From a virus: DNA of 40,557 nt. Below, piece after piece: positions 1 to 9,722 of this stretch. Below the pieces are notes generated by a model. It saw only the letters and a program-made list of their open reading frames with translations, searched no databases and was not told the DNA's origin. The translations under genes were made by a program, and so were the position numbers. The first letter of the stretch is position 1, and each line of letters starts with the position of its first letter. The stretch lies in the IMG/VR virus record IMGVR_UViG_3300002835_000422, positions 1 to 40,557 of that record, one strand, 5' to 3'.

Positions 1-113
1 GGTCCCCATTGAAAGGCTCCCGAAAATGCTCCAGCAGAAGTTGCTACCGCGGGAACAACCGTACTTTTATCTTCCTCGGTAACTAAAACGCCAGGTGAAA
101 GCTGAAATGCCAT
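1..113 (-). CDS. gp18: Tail sheath protein gp18, N-terminal fragment (runs off the window)
   Basis: Only the first 37 codons are present, beginning MAFQLSPGVLVTEEDKST and running off the left edge. This opening (a Pro-Gly-Val turn followed by a VxEED-type stretch) is typical of contractile-tail sheath proteins of marine T4-like phages. Its place directly downstream of gp17 on the same strand is the T4 order. An AAGGAG ribosome-binding site lies at about 117-125 and a TATAAATA late promoter at 165-172. The protein would polymerise around the tail tube and contract on infection. The identification rests on a short fragment plus synteny. Confidence 0.85.
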   Translation of the reverse strand, partial: MAFQLSPGVLVTEEDKSTVVPAVATSAGAFSGAFQWG

Positions 114-164
114 CTTCTTCTCCTTGATAATTTTATAGATAGCTCTATAATATGATTTTCTATT

Positions 165-172
165 TATTTATA
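165..172 (-). promoter_or_regulatory. T4-type late promoter for the tail sheath gene
   Basis: The minus strand carries a perfect TATAAATA octamer, the T4 late promoter -10 element recognised by gp55 with gp33 and the sliding clamp. It lies between the gp17 stop and the gp18 start, about 50 bases upstream of the sheath ATG. A separate strong promoter here makes sense because the sheath is needed in many copies. Confidence 0.8.
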
Positions 173-183
173 AGTATGTTCAT

Positions 184-1869
184 TTAGACATTTTCAAGGA
201 ATTTTCTTTGCATTTCGTGAATCTCATCTGGAGATTTGGATGATGCTGTAAACCATATTTCGTCAGTTGTTATTACTGGAGCTTCGTGTTCTGGAACTCC
301 CCTATCAACAATACCAAACGGAGTCAGATTTTCTTCAATCTGTTTAAATTGTTCTTCGTACAGGGCTTTTCTTAAATTGCTATCAGTTAGGTCTTTAAAA
401 AATGATTCGTTAGTTGCCCATGCAAACAGTACCAGAGTCATAACCAAATCGTCATGATACCCCTCGTCTGCTTTGTGTGTTCCCCGAACTTCAATAAACG
501 TAGAAATTTCGTTTATAATATCTGGATCATGAATTAGTAATTTTGTGCCCTCAACTAAACTCTTGAACGATGTACATCCCAATCGTTTAACTTGTTTAGT
601 TGTTCTTACACCAAGGGTTGCCCCATTTGAAAATCCGCCAGACAGATACTGTCCCGATTTACTGTTATTTCCGACAAAGAATACATTTTCATATTCTAAG
701 TCCATGTATAATGTATCAGCCACTTGTTGACCGTTATCATTAATCTCAACTAAGCAATATGCTTTGTTGTAATCTTTTGCTACTTTATATATTATATTTG
801 GAAAAAGCAAAGGACTTATCTTGTTGTTTCTATACTTGGCAACTACGGAATACGGGTATGCTGTGATATCCAATACTGTAAATGCTGAGTAATCTCCCCC
901 TACTCCTCTGGATGTATCAGCTACAAGCATATACACCTTGTCCTCTTCTGGTTCCACAAATACATCTAAACCATCTTTACTATAGATATAGGGCTTAACC
1001 GACATTCTACCAATTGTGTCTGGATTGACTAGGGTATTAGAAGATCCAAGGAATCTACATAAAACTTCTTGGTTGAACTTGAGTTCGCCCAGCATAGCTT
1101 TTTGTTCTGCGGCCCATTTATCATCTCTACCAGGTATTTTGCTATATGGAATAAACAATGGAACAAAGCCATTCAATTCTTGTTCAGCCTCATTCCAGAA
1201 TTTCCAGAAGTGATTGTAACCAAGCGGTGTAGATGTTAATAAAATCTTTGTGGTATTACCAGCAGAAATTGTTGGATAAACAGATGTGAAGAAATCTTCT
1301 GCAACATTATTAGGAATAATTGCTGCCTCGTCAATGTACAACCAGTTTACAGATTTACCTCGAATACCGGATGAGCTTGTTGCTGCTGTGAATACTTTAG
1401 AACCATTCTCAAGTTCAATGTCACCTTTGTTAAATGTCTTTACACCTTGTTGCATCCATATTGGAAGCATCTCATACATTAGTTCGTATCTAGAAAGTAC
1501 TTCTCGAGCAGCTGAAGATTTATTTGCTAGGATGGCGACTGTCTTATTTTCTTGAAATAACGTATACCAAAGAATACAGGCGGCGGCAGTAATTGTCTTG
1601 CCTTGTTGTCGACCTTCCATCAGTATAACTTTACGATTATTAAGTATAATGTTTACTTTTTCTTTTTGACAATCGTATAATTTAAAAGGGATTAGACCTT
1701 TATCCAATGAAACAATTTTACAATAGTTCTCAATAAAGTAAATTGGATCTTGACTGCATTTTATAATTTCTTTAACCTGTTCCGAAGAATATGATATGAC
1801 CGTACCAATCTGTTTTAGATTGGGGTTACCATTGTAGGATAATTTTTTATTGGTCGATGATGTTGTCAT
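184..1869 (-). CDS. gp17: Terminase large subunit (packaging ATPase and nuclease) gp17
   Basis: 561 aa, near the 610 aa of T4 gp17. It powers DNA translocation into the prohead and cuts the concatemer. The N-terminal ATPase has a Walker A at residues 86-92 (GRQQGKT, Lys91) and a Walker B ending in YIDEA (Asp180, Glu181). The C-terminal RNase H-like nuclease shows the expected acidic residues: Asp318 (VADTS), Asp326, Glu375 (VEIND) and the HDDLV motif near 472-476. The start overlaps the gp16 end by 23 bases and is preceded by AGGTAAAAAAG. Every catalytic element is present, so the enzyme looks intact. Residues were counted by hand. Confidence 0.97.
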   Translation of the reverse strand: MTTSSTNKKLSYNGNPNLKQIGTVISYSSEQVKEIIKCSQDPIYFIENYCKIVSLDKGLIPFKLYDCQKEKVNIILNNRKVILMEGRQQGKTITAAACILWYTLFQENKTVAILANKSSAAREVLSRYELMYEMLPIWMQQGVKTFNKGDIELENGSKVFTAATSSSGIRGKSVNWLYIDEAAIIPNNVAEDFFTSVYPTISAGNTTKILLTSTPLGYNHFWKFWNEAEQELNGFVPLFIPYSKIPGRDDKWAAEQKAMLGELKFNQEVLCRFLGSSNTLVNPDTIGRMSVKPYIYSKDGLDVFVEPEEDKVYMLVADTSRGVGGDYSAFTVLDITAYPYSVVAKYRNNKISPLLFPNIIYKVAKDYNKAYCLVEINDNGQQVADTLYMDLEYENVFFVGNNSKSGQYLSGGFSNGATLGVRTTKQVKRLGCTSFKSLVEGTKLLIHDPDIINEISTFIEVRGTHKADEGYHDDLVMTLVLFAWATNESFFKDLTDSNLRKALYEEQFKQIEENLTPFGIVDRGVPEHEAPVITTDEIWFTASSKSPDEIHEMQRKFLENV

Positions 1870-2272
1870 CTTTTTTACCTAACAATTTCATTAGTTCGCT
1901 AGTAGAACCAGCAAATACTACATTATTTTGAGTACCAATTTGAACTGGATCGTCAGCTTGCAATTCTTTAACTTGTTTCTGTAATCCTAATAAATCTTTT
2001 GAGACATCAGATAAGGTTTTAATAAATTGCCCTGTTACCTCATAACTTCTAGGATGCTCAGAATTTTTAGATAAACTAATTAATTCTTCCAAAGTATCCT
2101 CACCTTTTAGCAACAATTTTCTCATTGTTTGTCTGGCCAATTGGTAATCATCTTCCTGATCCATTGCTTTTGTTGCATTTAAATTTTCAGGAATTGAGGG
2201 TAAATTTGTATTTTCAGTTTCATCCATTGGATTTATATTAAAAATATCATTCAAATTTTCTATATTTTTCAT
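1847..2272 (-). CDS. gp16: Terminase small subunit gp16
   Basis: 141 aa, slightly shorter than T4 gp16 (164 aa). The N-terminal third is acidic and low in structure. The centre (about 40-115) reads as two or three amphipathic helices, as expected for the helical oligomerisation core of small terminases, including a stretch like NSEHPRSYEVTGQFIKTLSD that is typical of marine T4-like gp16. It lies immediately upstream of and overlapping gp17, the conserved order. It would recognise DNA and regulate gp17. The call depends on both this motif and position. Confidence 0.88.
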   Translation of the reverse strand: MKNIENLNDIFNINPMDETENTNLPSIPENLNATKAMDQEDDYQLARQTMRKLLLKGEDTLEELISLSKNSEHPRSYEVTGQFIKTLSDVSKDLLGLQKQVKELQADDPVQIGTQNNVVFAGSTSELMKLLGKKDDNIIDQ

Positions 2273-2274
2273 AT

Positions 2275-3024
2275 TTAAAAGTCTTCAAAGTTTTCAATAT
2301 ATCCAAACGAATCAGTTACATTTGCAGTTACCGGATCAGGTTGTACTGTTATTATTTGTTGCTGAGATGTAAGTTCCGCATCATTAAAAATATTAGATGT
2401 TGTCTTTTTAATGATACCTTGTTTATTAACAGGACCATAAAAATTAAGTTTCATCACAAAACTTAATGTCCATATAATAGATCTTCTTGTAGTTAAGTCG
2501 CCCTCATAATCATCTTCGAATCCTATAGAATTCAAAATTATAGGCAAATCGTTTTTAATGTTAAGTTGCGGTACAGCTTTAATAGTTAAATTATAATCAG
2601 GATTAAAATAAGGTAGAATTTGTTCTATTACTTGTAATGCATCATCTTGATTTTTTGCATATACATATAAAATTACATTTATATTATACGGGGTAGGAGC
2701 ATATTGTGCGTTTGCTGCAGTTGAACTATTAATTGTTCTTGATTGTTGTATTGGACTTATTTTTCTGTTAGGATCATAGTCCAACGAAATCATTTCAAAT
2801 CCCATTCTAGGCAATAGAACTTGTACGTTTTGAACGTCTACATTAGGTTGTTGTCTTATCTTAGTTAAGAATTTTTGTTTAGGTGAATATGACAGCGGTA
2901 CTTTTTGTAGTTGCACTACATTGCCATCAGCATCTACTCTTTGTATGGTAATATTATTAAACATATTACCAAACGCAACGATTGCTTTACGTATTGTTCC
3001 CCAATAAAAACGTTGGTCTAACAT
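2275..3024 (-). CDS. gp15: Tail terminator / sheath-stabilising protein gp15
   Basis: 249 aa against 272 in T4. The N-terminus (MLDQRFYWGTIRKAIVAFG) is the conserved opening of gp15, which caps the finished tail tube and sheath and docks to the neck. It ends 2 bases before gp16 begins and overlaps the gp14 stop by one base, so neck and terminase genes form one block. The C-terminal 30 residues are polar and probably flexible. No unusual features were seen. Confidence 0.9.
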   Translation of the reverse strand: MLDQRFYWGTIRKAIVAFGNMFNNITIQRVDADGNVVQLQKVPLSYSPKQKFLTKIRQQPNVDVQNVQVLLPRMGFEMISLDYDPNRKISPIQQSRTINSSTAANAQYAPTPYNINVILYVYAKNQDDALQVIEQILPYFNPDYNLTIKAVPQLNIKNDLPIILNSIGFEDDYEGDLTTRRSIIWTLSFVMKLNFYGPVNKQGIIKKTTSNIFNDAELTSQQQIITVQPDPVTANVTDSFGYIENFEDF

Positions 3025-3773
3025 TATTTACTAACCTCACCAAAAGGATTTCTTTCAGAAAAATCCAAAACGTTATCTGCTTCTGCAGTAAAATAATCAT
3101 TGTCTGCAGCACTAGGATCATTATTTGTAGTCTGTGCTTCATTAATTATTGGAGACAAAGAATTCGATTCTGTAACTAGAGTTTCGCCGTTTTCTTGTAG
3201 CATTTCAAAATTATCCAATGGATCAGCAAATTGATTAAACAGGTTATCTATTTCTTCGACACCGGTTTCAAACACCTCATTGGAATATTGCATTAATTCA
3301 CAACTCATTCTAAAAACAAATAATTTACCCACTTGGAAAAACGGTGTTTGGCTGTCTACTTTTCTAATCTCAAATAAAGATTTTGTTAAAGGCATATAAA
3401 TTATATCACCCTCAGCTGGTCTAATACTCAATACCGAATTGCCAGTTGAACCAATTGTTTCGACCCACCTTTTTCTAGAAACAACAAAATTCGCCTGGTC
3501 TCTGATTTCCAAACCGAATTTAGTAATTATTTCATCGTCACCATCGTAACCCGAAACATTTTCCATATACATCTCAATCGGATAAGCGTATTCATAACTG
3601 TTGTAAGGATCTTCTGTTAATATAGGATCAGGGTTGAAAGGTTTTCTAGGCAAATAATAGACTTCTACGCCGTAAATCTTCATGGATTCGATAATCAACT
3701 CTTCGTATAAATTCTGTTCAGAGCTACGACCTATCGTTTTGCCTGACTGAAAATAATGATTAACTGTTGCCAT
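3024..3773 (-). CDS. gp14: Neck protein gp14
   Basis: 249 aa (T4: 256). It opens MATVNHYFQSGKTIGRSSEQ and continues with a NLYEELIIESMKIYG helix, the signature of T4-like gp14. With gp13 it forms the neck that seals the portal after packaging and connects head to tail. The last 60 residues are rich in Asn, Asp and Glu. The upstream GGAAG is 10-15 bases from the ATG, a rather weak ribosome-binding site. About 70 bases separate it from gp13. Confidence 0.93.
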   Translation of the reverse strand: MATVNHYFQSGKTIGRSSEQNLYEELIIESMKIYGVEVYYLPRKPFNPDPILTEDPYNSYEYAYPIEMYMENVSGYDGDDEIITKFGLEIRDQANFVVSRKRWVETIGSTGNSVLSIRPAEGDIIYMPLTKSLFEIRKVDSQTPFFQVGKLFVFRMSCELMQYSNEVFETGVEEIDNLFNQFADPLDNFEMLQENGETLVTESNSLSPIINEAQTTNNDPSAADNDYFTAEADNVLDFSERNPFGEVSK

Positions 3774-3841
3774 TTTACTATTGACTTCCTATTGACATGA
3801 TGTTATCATCATCTATGTACCGGTTTAATAAAGCCTACAAA
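3774..3841. other. Short gp13-gp14 intergenic spacer with a small hairpin
   Basis: This spacer holds a perfect 6-bp inverted repeat at 3797-3812 (ATGATG, four-base loop, CATCAT). No T-tract follows on either strand, so it does not look like a standard terminator. It could be an mRNA stability or processing element, or chance in AT-rich DNA. No TATAAATA motif was seen. Confidence 0.35.
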
Positions 3842-4585
3842 TTATCCAGTAAACATATCCACTGGTAATTCAAATCTAGATTGCATCTCTGCTTCAATCT
3901 TGTTAATTTCCTCTAACGCATCTTCATATATTTTATCGGCATTAAGTGTAACTCCCCCCGGAAGTTGTACACCTGCAAACTTTTTAAGATTCTCTCCCCA
4001 TTGTCTTTTAAATAGGGCAGTAGTATATTGCTTTAGAAATCTATCGTTATATACGTCTCTATATGTGTCTGGATCTAATATTCTGTAACATTCAACAATA
4101 ATGTAATCACCGACATTAGCATCTGCGCCCCAATCCATATCTACGTATAATCGATTCATATGCCTATTAAATCTAATTGGTTTAGTACCAACTAATACTT
4201 GATTAATTAATTCTAATTCTTGTTTAACCTGATAGTAATAAATCAAATTAGTAGACATTAAGCTATAAAGGTCATTAATTAAAATTTGGTATCTAATACT
4301 AAACATATTAGTACCATCTGATCTATCAGAAAATGGTAAAATTCTGTTGATACCTACAACAGTATCGGGTACCGAAATATATTGATTAGTTAAATCTTGT
4401 GCAGTAAATTGATGTTTTAGATAAACCATTTCTACAGCATCATAATGATATTCTCTGTAGAATTGAAACGCGTCATCTATACGATCTTCAATTTGATCAT
4501 CATCTACATTTATCTCAATAACAGGCGCACCTAATCTGCGCAGGCAATAATCTTTAAGTTGTTCTCTTGTTGTTACGGTTGCCAT
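3842..4585 (-). CDS. gp13: Neck protein gp13
   Basis: 247 aa (T4: 309; marine relatives are shorter). It begins MATVTTREQLKDYCLRRLGA and then has the VDDDQIEDRIDDAFQFYREYHYDA segment characteristic of gp13, followed by the conserved GADANVGDYIIVECYRILDPD region. It binds the portal with gp14 after DNA packaging. An AAAGGA ribosome-binding site lies 6-11 bases upstream. The preceding gene on this strand is the collagen-like fibre, in the position T4 uses for its fibritin and fibre genes. Confidence 0.95.
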   Translation of the reverse strand: MATVTTREQLKDYCLRRLGAPVIEINVDDDQIEDRIDDAFQFYREYHYDAVEMVYLKHQFTAQDLTNQYISVPDTVVGINRILPFSDRSDGTNMFSIRYQILINDLYSLMSTNLIYYYQVKQELELINQVLVGTKPIRFNRHMNRLYVDMDWGADANVGDYIIVECYRILDPDTYRDVYNDRFLKQYTTALFKRQWGENLKKFAGVQLPGGVTLNADKIYEDALEEINKIEAEMQSRFELPVDMFTG

Positions 4586-4612
4586 AATAGTCCTTTAAAT
4601 ATATATCTACTT

Positions 4613-7600
4613 TTAAAATGTAGATAACGCGTATCTAACCCAATAATCTTGTTCTACGCATAAGTATACATAATTTGCGTCTGCAATTATAGAACCTTGT
4701 GCACCTCGACTAGATGATGAAGTTGGTATAGCTGGTGAATATTTATTTGTAGATGGCGCAAAATTGCAACCATGTGTCAACACGGGCCACAAGTTGCTGC
4801 CATTGGATAATGTTTTTCTGGCGGCATCTTCTGAAAATCCTGCGGCAGGCCACCAGCCACAACCAATAAATGATATTGGAAATACAACAGATGAATCAGA
4901 TGCTTCCAATGCTACCCAATGTGAAGAAATAGTACCAGGTATACCATTAAAGCTACACCCAGTAAGAATTCCTGTTAAGCCTGGTCTGCTTACAGTTTGT
5001 TCTACCCAACATTGTGCTTTACCGCCATTGTGTTCAAAGTAAACTCCGTGTAGCGCAAAACCATTCGATGATTCTTGTCCACCTACACTGTCTCCACCTG
5101 AATTAGTTAATCGCAATCCCCATTTAGATGTGGATAAATCTGTACCCGTACCATTGCCTTCAAAACTGCCGCCTATATAATTAAATGTACCTGCTCCTAC
5201 TACCCAACCACCATAAAAATAATTGTTACCTACAGTACAACCTATCATAGTAATAGCATTTGGGCTAGAATTAGGTGTTGAAGCTGCATTTCTTTCAAAT
5301 CTAAATCCATTATTATTAAATGACAATGTTGCTCTTTGTATATGGCTGCTTAAGAAATTAGACGCATATATGCCTGTACCAAACCCTTTAATATTTACAT
5401 CATCTATTTCAAAATATGCAAGTTGATTCATTGTCAGCCCTGCGCCAAACCCTGATGCGGTTCCAAGTATACCCATTTTTCTTATAGCGGAATAACCGCC
5501 AAAAGAACTAGCACTAGCACCAGTAAAATTAATACCATTTTGCCCTGAAGTTTCTTGGTAAATATAACTTGAAGCAGAACCTTCACCTTCGAAATTTACC
5601 ACTTTAATAGGATCAAGTCTAAATGGCACTGATACATTTATTGGAGATGTTATTTTATAAGTGCCTGCGGGGAAAAATATTGTGCCGCCATTTGCTGCTA
5701 AAGCTGCCGCTACTGCAGCATTGATTGCAGCAGTGTCATTAGTTGTACCATTTCCTACAGCGCCATAAGTTTTTACATTATAAGTAAAACCAACTCCGGT
5801 TGCACCTACCGCCCCCGACGCGCCGGTTGAACCAACTGTACCTATACCCGTCGCACCCGTTGCACCATTTTGTCCACTAGCGCCGGTTGCACCTGTTGCC
5901 CCGACTGAGCCTGCACCCGTGGCGCCTGTTGCTCCGACTGAGCCTGTACCAGTAGCACCAGTTGCACCAGTTGCACCGGGAATAGTACTTGCCGCTCCCG
6001 TAAGACCTGTAGAGCCTCGTACACCTGTAGCACCAGTAGTGCCTAATAGTCCTGTTGCACCGGTCAACCCTGTTGCGCCAATTACACCTGAAGAACCAGT
6101 TGCACCTACAACACTAGCTCCTGAGGCTCCTGTTGCACCAATAACACTTAAACCAGACGCGCCTGTTAGTCCAGTTGCACCTTGGACGCCAGTAGCACCT
6201 GTTGTCCCCGCTCCTGTTCCACCGGTCAATCCTGTTGCACCGGTTAATCCTTGTACACCTGTGGCGCCTCTCAATCCTGTTGCGCCTAATCCAGTAGCAC
6301 CAGTCGCACCCAAATTTCCTGTGGCTCCCGTAGATCCCGTTGGACCTATTAATCCTGTTGCGCCTGTGGCGCCAGTTCCACCTATACTTCCAGGTGTGCC
6401 CGTTGCTCCTGTTAAACCAGATGCGCCACTAAACCCTGAGGCACCAGTTGCCCCAGGTAAACTTAGTCCAGACGCACCAGTTAGTCCTGTTGCTCCGGTT
6501 AATCCTGTAGCACCAGTTGATCCTATTCCTGTTGCTCCTGTAGATCCCGTTGCGCCTGTCGATCCGGGTATTACAGACGCAGCACCAGTTGAACCGGTCA
6601 ATCCTGTTGCGCCAGTTGATCCTATTCCTGTGGCTCCCGTAGATCCAGTTGGACCTGTTAATCCTGTTGCACCTGTTGGGCCACCTGAAGGACCTGTTGC
6701 GCCGGTTGCACCATCAACACCAGCACTACCTGTGGCACCTGTTGGACCACCCGATGGGCCTGTGGCACCTGTTAATCCTGTTGCGCCAGTTGTTCCTTCG
6801 CCGGTTGCGCCTGTTAATCCTGTGGCTCCCGTAGATCCCGTTAAACCTTGTATACCTGTAGCACCTCTGAAACCTGTTGCACCAGTTGCCCCTGATGACC
6901 CATCTATTCCAGACGTTCCCATATTTCCTGTAGCACCTGTAGCACCATCTGAACCAGTGGCGCCAACTAAACCTGTGGCTCCTCTTAGCCCAGTTGAACC
7001 AGTTAAACCAGTAGATCCCTGTGTGCCTGTAGCACCAACTGATCCTATTCCTGTTGCCCCTGATGCTCCTGTTGCACCCGAACCTGTGGCGCCTGTTAAT
7101 CCTGTTGATCCTCGTAGTCCGGTTGCACCAATTAATCCTGATGCACCGGTTGAACCTTGTATACCTGTAGCACCATCAATCCCCGAGACACCTGTTGCAC
7201 CAGGTATTCCTGTTGAACCTCTGCTACCAGTTAAACCAGTTGCTCCAGTTAATCCTGTAGCGCCTGTTAGACCAGTTGAACCATTAATTCCTGATGCACC
7301 AGTTAAACCAGTGGCGCCTGTTGAACCAGTTGCACCATTTGGTCCTCTTATGCCTGTTGCTCCAGTAATACTTTGTCCTGTGGCACCAACAGATCCTGTA
7401 GCACCTTGTAATCCAGTTGCGCCTGAAGCACCAGATCCTGTAGCGCCTGTTAGACCAGTTGATCCTGTTGCACCTGTTAGACCAGTTAAACCAGTAGCAC
7501 CAGATGGGCCTGTTGCACCATCATATAAGAATATTGCGTTTTGCGATATAGGTGTGCCTGGGACAACTATAACATTACCAGTTTGTCCAGGTTCAACTTC

Positions 7601-7906
7601 AACGATACCTTCTGCTATTCTATAACTTGTAGTTGTGTTTGCAGCATCTACATAGTAAATATATCTACCAACATTAATATTTGCTGTACTAGAATTACTC
7701 AATCCTATAGCAATTACACCATTTGATGCATCAATTACTGTAGTTATAAGTGCTGCTACAGCATTCGCAGTAGTATAAGATTTTTTAACGTAACCGTAGA
7801 CATTAAACCCATTTAAATTTATGGGTTGTTTTTGATTGTCAACAAACGTTATTTGGTCCGAATACGTCGTACCTTGAATTACTGTAAAATTAACAACTAT
7901 TGACAT
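4613..7906 (-). CDS. Collagen-like tail fibre / adhesin with BppU-like N-terminus and pectate-lyase-type beta-helix tip
   Basis: 1097 aa in three parts. Residues 1 to about 127 form a beta-rich domain resembling the N-terminal domain of baseplate upper proteins (BppU), a likely virion anchor. Residues about 128-703 are an almost unbroken Gly-X-Y collagen-like repeat, mostly GAT, GLT, GST and GPT triplets, roughly 190 in number. From about 704 the protein opens with [19 protein letters not shown] and FFPAGTYKI, the start of a Pectate_lyase_3 right-handed beta-helix, and ends [10 protein letters not shown]. It would be a trimeric fibre with a receptor-binding or polysaccharide-binding tip. It starts in a TAATG overlap with the gene upstream. 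Receptor and enzyme activity are unknown. Confidence 0.88.
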   Translation of the reverse strand: MSIVVNFTVIQGTTYSDQITFVDNQKQPINLNGFNVYGYVKKSYTTANAVAALITTVIDASNGVIAIGLSNSSTANINVGRYIYYVDAANTTTSYRIAEGIVEVEPGQTGNVIVVPGTPISQNAIFLYDGATGPSGATGLTGLTGATGSTGLTGATGSGASGATGLQGATGSVGATGQSITGATGIRGPNGATGSTGATGLTGASGINGSTGLTGATGLTGATGLTGSRGSTGIPGATGVSGIDGATGIQGSTGASGLIGATGLRGSTGLTGATGSGATGASGATGIGSVGATGTQGSTGLTGSTGLRGATGLVGATGSDGATGATGNMGTSGIDGSSGATGATGFRGATGIQGLTGSTGATGLTGATGEGTTGATGLTGATGPSGGPTGATGSAGVDGATGATGPSGGPTGATGLTGPTGSTGATGIGSTGATGLTGSTGAASVIPGSTGATGSTGATGIGSTGATGLTGATGLTGASGLSLPGATGASGFSGASGLTGATGTPGSIGGTGATGATGLIGPTGSTGATGNLGATGATGLGATGLRGATGVQGLTGATGLTGGTGAGTTGATGVQGATGLTGASGLSVIGATGASGASVVGATGSSGVIGATGLTGATGLLGTTGATGVRGSTGLTGAASTIPGATGATGATGTGSVGATGATGAGSVGATGATGASGQNGATGATGIGTVGSTGASGAVGATGVGFTYNVKTYGAVGNGTTNDTAAINAAVAAALAANGGTIFFPAGTYKITSPINVSVPFRLDPIKVVNFEGEGSASSYIYQETSGQNGINFTGASASSFGGYSAIRKMGILGTASGFGAGLTMNQLAYFEIDDVNIKGFGTGIYASNFLSSHIQRATLSFNNNGFRFERNAASTPNSSPNAITMIGCTVGNNYFYGGWVVGAGTFNYIGGSFEGNGTGTDLSTSKWGLRLTNSGGDSVGGQESSNGFALHGVYFEHNGGKAQCWVEQTVSRPGLTGILTGCSFNGIPGTISSHWVALEASDSSVVFPISFIGCGWWPAAGFSEDAARKTLSNGSNLWPVLTHGCNFAPSTNKYSPAIPTSSSSRGAQGSIIADANYVYLCVEQDYWVRYALSTF
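5797..7524 (-). repeat. Collagen-like Gly-X-Y coding repeat
   Basis: About 1.7 kb of degenerate 9- and 18-base repeats encode the collagen-like shaft of the fibre. Plus-strand units look like variants of CCTGTTGCACCAGTTAAT. Units differ mainly at third positions, so they are old or diversified, yet stay in frame throughout. Base composition is richer in G and C than in the flanking genes. Such tracts can expand or contract by recombination and may be misassembled from short reads. Confidence 0.9.
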
Positions 7907-8100
7907 TATAGACCGTTATTTTTTATTTCATTATCAACTAATGTCATCAAATCATCGTTTATTGTCGTGTGGATTCCTGATAAAATAACTCGTACTTTAT
8001 CTTTAACTTTTTGTAATGACCCCACAGTTTCATAAATTTCTGCAGTAATAGTTGTAGTATCTGCAACATGATCTGCTGTAAGTTGTGTAATATTGATCAT
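7906..8100 (-). CDS. Small hypothetical virion-region protein (64 aa)
   Basis: 64 aa beginning [20 protein letters not shown]. It has no recognisable domain. It looks mainly helical with a heptad-like middle ([20 protein letters not shown]), so it may be a small helical accessory or chaperone. Coding is supported by tight coupling on both sides: its ATG overlaps the stop of the 160-aa gene (ATGA) and its stop overlaps the fibre start (TAATG). It may be a fibre-associated assembly factor, but that is only position. Confidence 0.7.
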   Translation of the reverse strand: MINITQLTADHVADTTTITAEIYETVGSLQKVKDKVRVILSGIHTTINDDLMTLVDNEIKNNGL

Positions 8101-8579
8101 TTGAATCTTCCGTAATAAATTCTATATGCTAAGTTAATAATCTCATCGCCTGTAATATTAGTAAATCCTTGTCTGTCAAACTTGTGCTTGCATACTATTT
8201 TTAAAATTCCAGGTTCAACTATTGTTGTTATTATAGATGAACCAAGATACAACCCTGTACTAGGTTGTATAATTTCTCTGACCATAACTGAACCAGACCC
8301 ACTAATTACAGAACTTCCCGAATCTGCAATACCGCCATTTATTTTATAAAATGGCATAACAAAATAGTCATCAGTATTTATTAAAGAATTATTAATCAGA
8401 ATGAATTCGTCAGAACGATCTACATACTTAGCAGTTGGACTTAACGCTAATACTTTTGGAATACTAATAACACCAGGTGTGTTATACAATATGTGGGGCA
8501 TTCTTTTATCTAAAGAAAACTTAGTATTTCCCGACCTATCGGTTATATTGAATGCGCCAGAATTTAAAGAAATACCCAT
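8097..8579 (-). CDS. Hypothetical virion-associated protein (160 aa)
   Basis: 160 aa, not recognised. It is rich in beta-prone residues, Gly and Ser, with no membrane segment or signal peptide. The first 30 residues (SGAFNITDRSGNTKFSLDKR) resemble the beta-hairpin openings of phage fibre accessory proteins. It overlaps both neighbours by a few bases, inside a run of adhesion genes between gp13 and the structural protein at 12049-13767. A minor tail or fibre component is likely by context only. Confidence 0.65.
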   Translation of the reverse strand: MGISLNSGAFNITDRSGNTKFSLDKRMPHILYNTPGVISIPKVLALSPTAKYVDRSDEFILINNSLINTDDYFVMPFYKINGGIADSGSSVISGSGSVMVREIIQPSTGLYLGSSIITTIVEPGILKIVCKHKFDRQGFTNITGDEIINLAYRIYYGRFK

Positions 8580-9721
8580 TATTGAATTCCAAGATAAACT
8601 AAATTACCCGTTACCTCTACGCTTCCGTTTAGGAAATAATTAGTTGTATTATATTTGTATGTTAAAGACGAACCAAGACCAGCAAGAGTTTCTCCTTGAG
8701 GCCAAATGATACTGTCTGTCTGTAATGTAACTGCACCATTTCGTTCATCATATAAACCACCAGTTTGCGGATCTTCGCTACTAGCATTTTCTATAGTTCT
8801 ACCCTCATTATAACCAGTTGTTATATAGTGAATAGTTGCATTATAAGTATCATATCCATACAACGATCTAATATCTGCATATTTGTTTAAGTACGCAATA
8901 GGATCAAAGGTAATTGTGCGATCTCCCTTTTCATTTGCATAATGTAATTGGCCTTTATTATAATCTGACCCATACGCAAGTATTAAATCTGCATAACTAG
9001 CAATATATCTTAATGCATCTGCGGGAGAAATATAAAATAAGTTTATTGGCAAAACACCGTTTGTTCCTTCGGGTTCTCCCGGAATACTATTTAAATATGT
9101 GTTAGGATTTATAGTTGTCGGTATCGAAGTTATTTCCTCATTCCCCGTCAGTCTTCTTAAGAATAGATTTAATTGTGTTGGTATATACTCATATACGCCA
9201 TTTACTAAATTTGCAGTATACAATAAGTTTTTGCTAATTTCTATAGCATAACCTAAATCATTTGGTTGTTCTGTATAAACATACTTGGAACCAACTCTTT
9301 CCCAATTATAATAAGTATATTTTGTTTGTTTAGTAACTAATCCTGTAAATGTTTGACCACCTACAAAGAATTGAAAAAATCCTGTTCTAACAGGTGGCTT
9401 ATCTAATAGTAAAAGATTGATAAATGTATTGGTATTCAAATCACCGTTAACAGAATAGTTTTCTATAAATGGACCTAATACTGGAACATCGGGTCCAATA
9501 TTTTCTCTTTTAGATATTTGGCTGTAATCTGTAATCTTTATACCGTTTTGCGTTTCTTGATATAGTCTTAAATCATTAGACTGTAAAGTTTTAGTAAAAG
9601 CATAGTTTGCCGCAGATGAATATTGAGCAGTATTTTTGTAAAGATAACTTTTATCTGTACTAAATACATTACCCATAGACACAAAATCTTGGGTTAAATT
9701 TAAAAGATAAACATTAGCCAT
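8579..9721 (-). CDS. Virion-associated protein with two HY..G...GR-type repeats (380 aa)
   Basis: 380 aa. The middle (about residues 230-310, bases 8790-9032) contains two imperfect units of roughly 40 residues. Both follow the pattern YI/YL..YADL/I...YG.D...A..HY...G, and the second ends YNEGR. I associate this repeat with large secreted and surface proteins of bacteria. The N-terminal half is Asn/Tyr-rich and beta-prone, with a conserved-looking DKPPVRTGFFQFFVGG stretch. The C-terminus (LGSSLTYKYNTTNYFLNGS) looks like a fibre strand. Start and stop are coupled to the neighbouring genes. A tail-fibre or baseplate accessory role is inferred from location. Confidence 0.65.
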   Translation of the reverse strand: MANVYLLNLTQDFVSMGNVFSTDKSYLYKNTAQYSSAANYAFTKTLQSNDLRLYQETQNGIKITDYSQISKRENIGPDVPVLGPFIENYSVNGDLNTNTFINLLLLDKPPVRTGFFQFFVGGQTFTGLVTKQTKYTYYNWERVGSKYVYTEQPNDLGYAIEISKNLLYTANLVNGVYEYIPTQLNLFLRRLTGNEEITSIPTTINPNTYLNSIPGEPEGTNGVLPINLFYISPADALRYIASYADLILAYGSDYNKGQLHYANEKGDRTITFDPIAYLNKYADIRSLYGYDTYNATIHYITTGYNEGRTIENASSEDPQTGGLYDERNGAVTLQTDSIIWPQGETLAGLGSSLTYKYNTTNYFLNGSVEVTGNLVYLGIQ

Positions 9722-9722
9722 A

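Noticed and set aside
5919-7625. A 568-codon open frame on the plus strand, very rich in Pro, Val and Ala (APVAPVDPV-like)
   Set aside because: It is the exact antisense of the collagen-like repeat. The biased Gly-Ala-Thr codons force an open complementary frame. It has no separate ribosome-binding site and no non-repeat domain.
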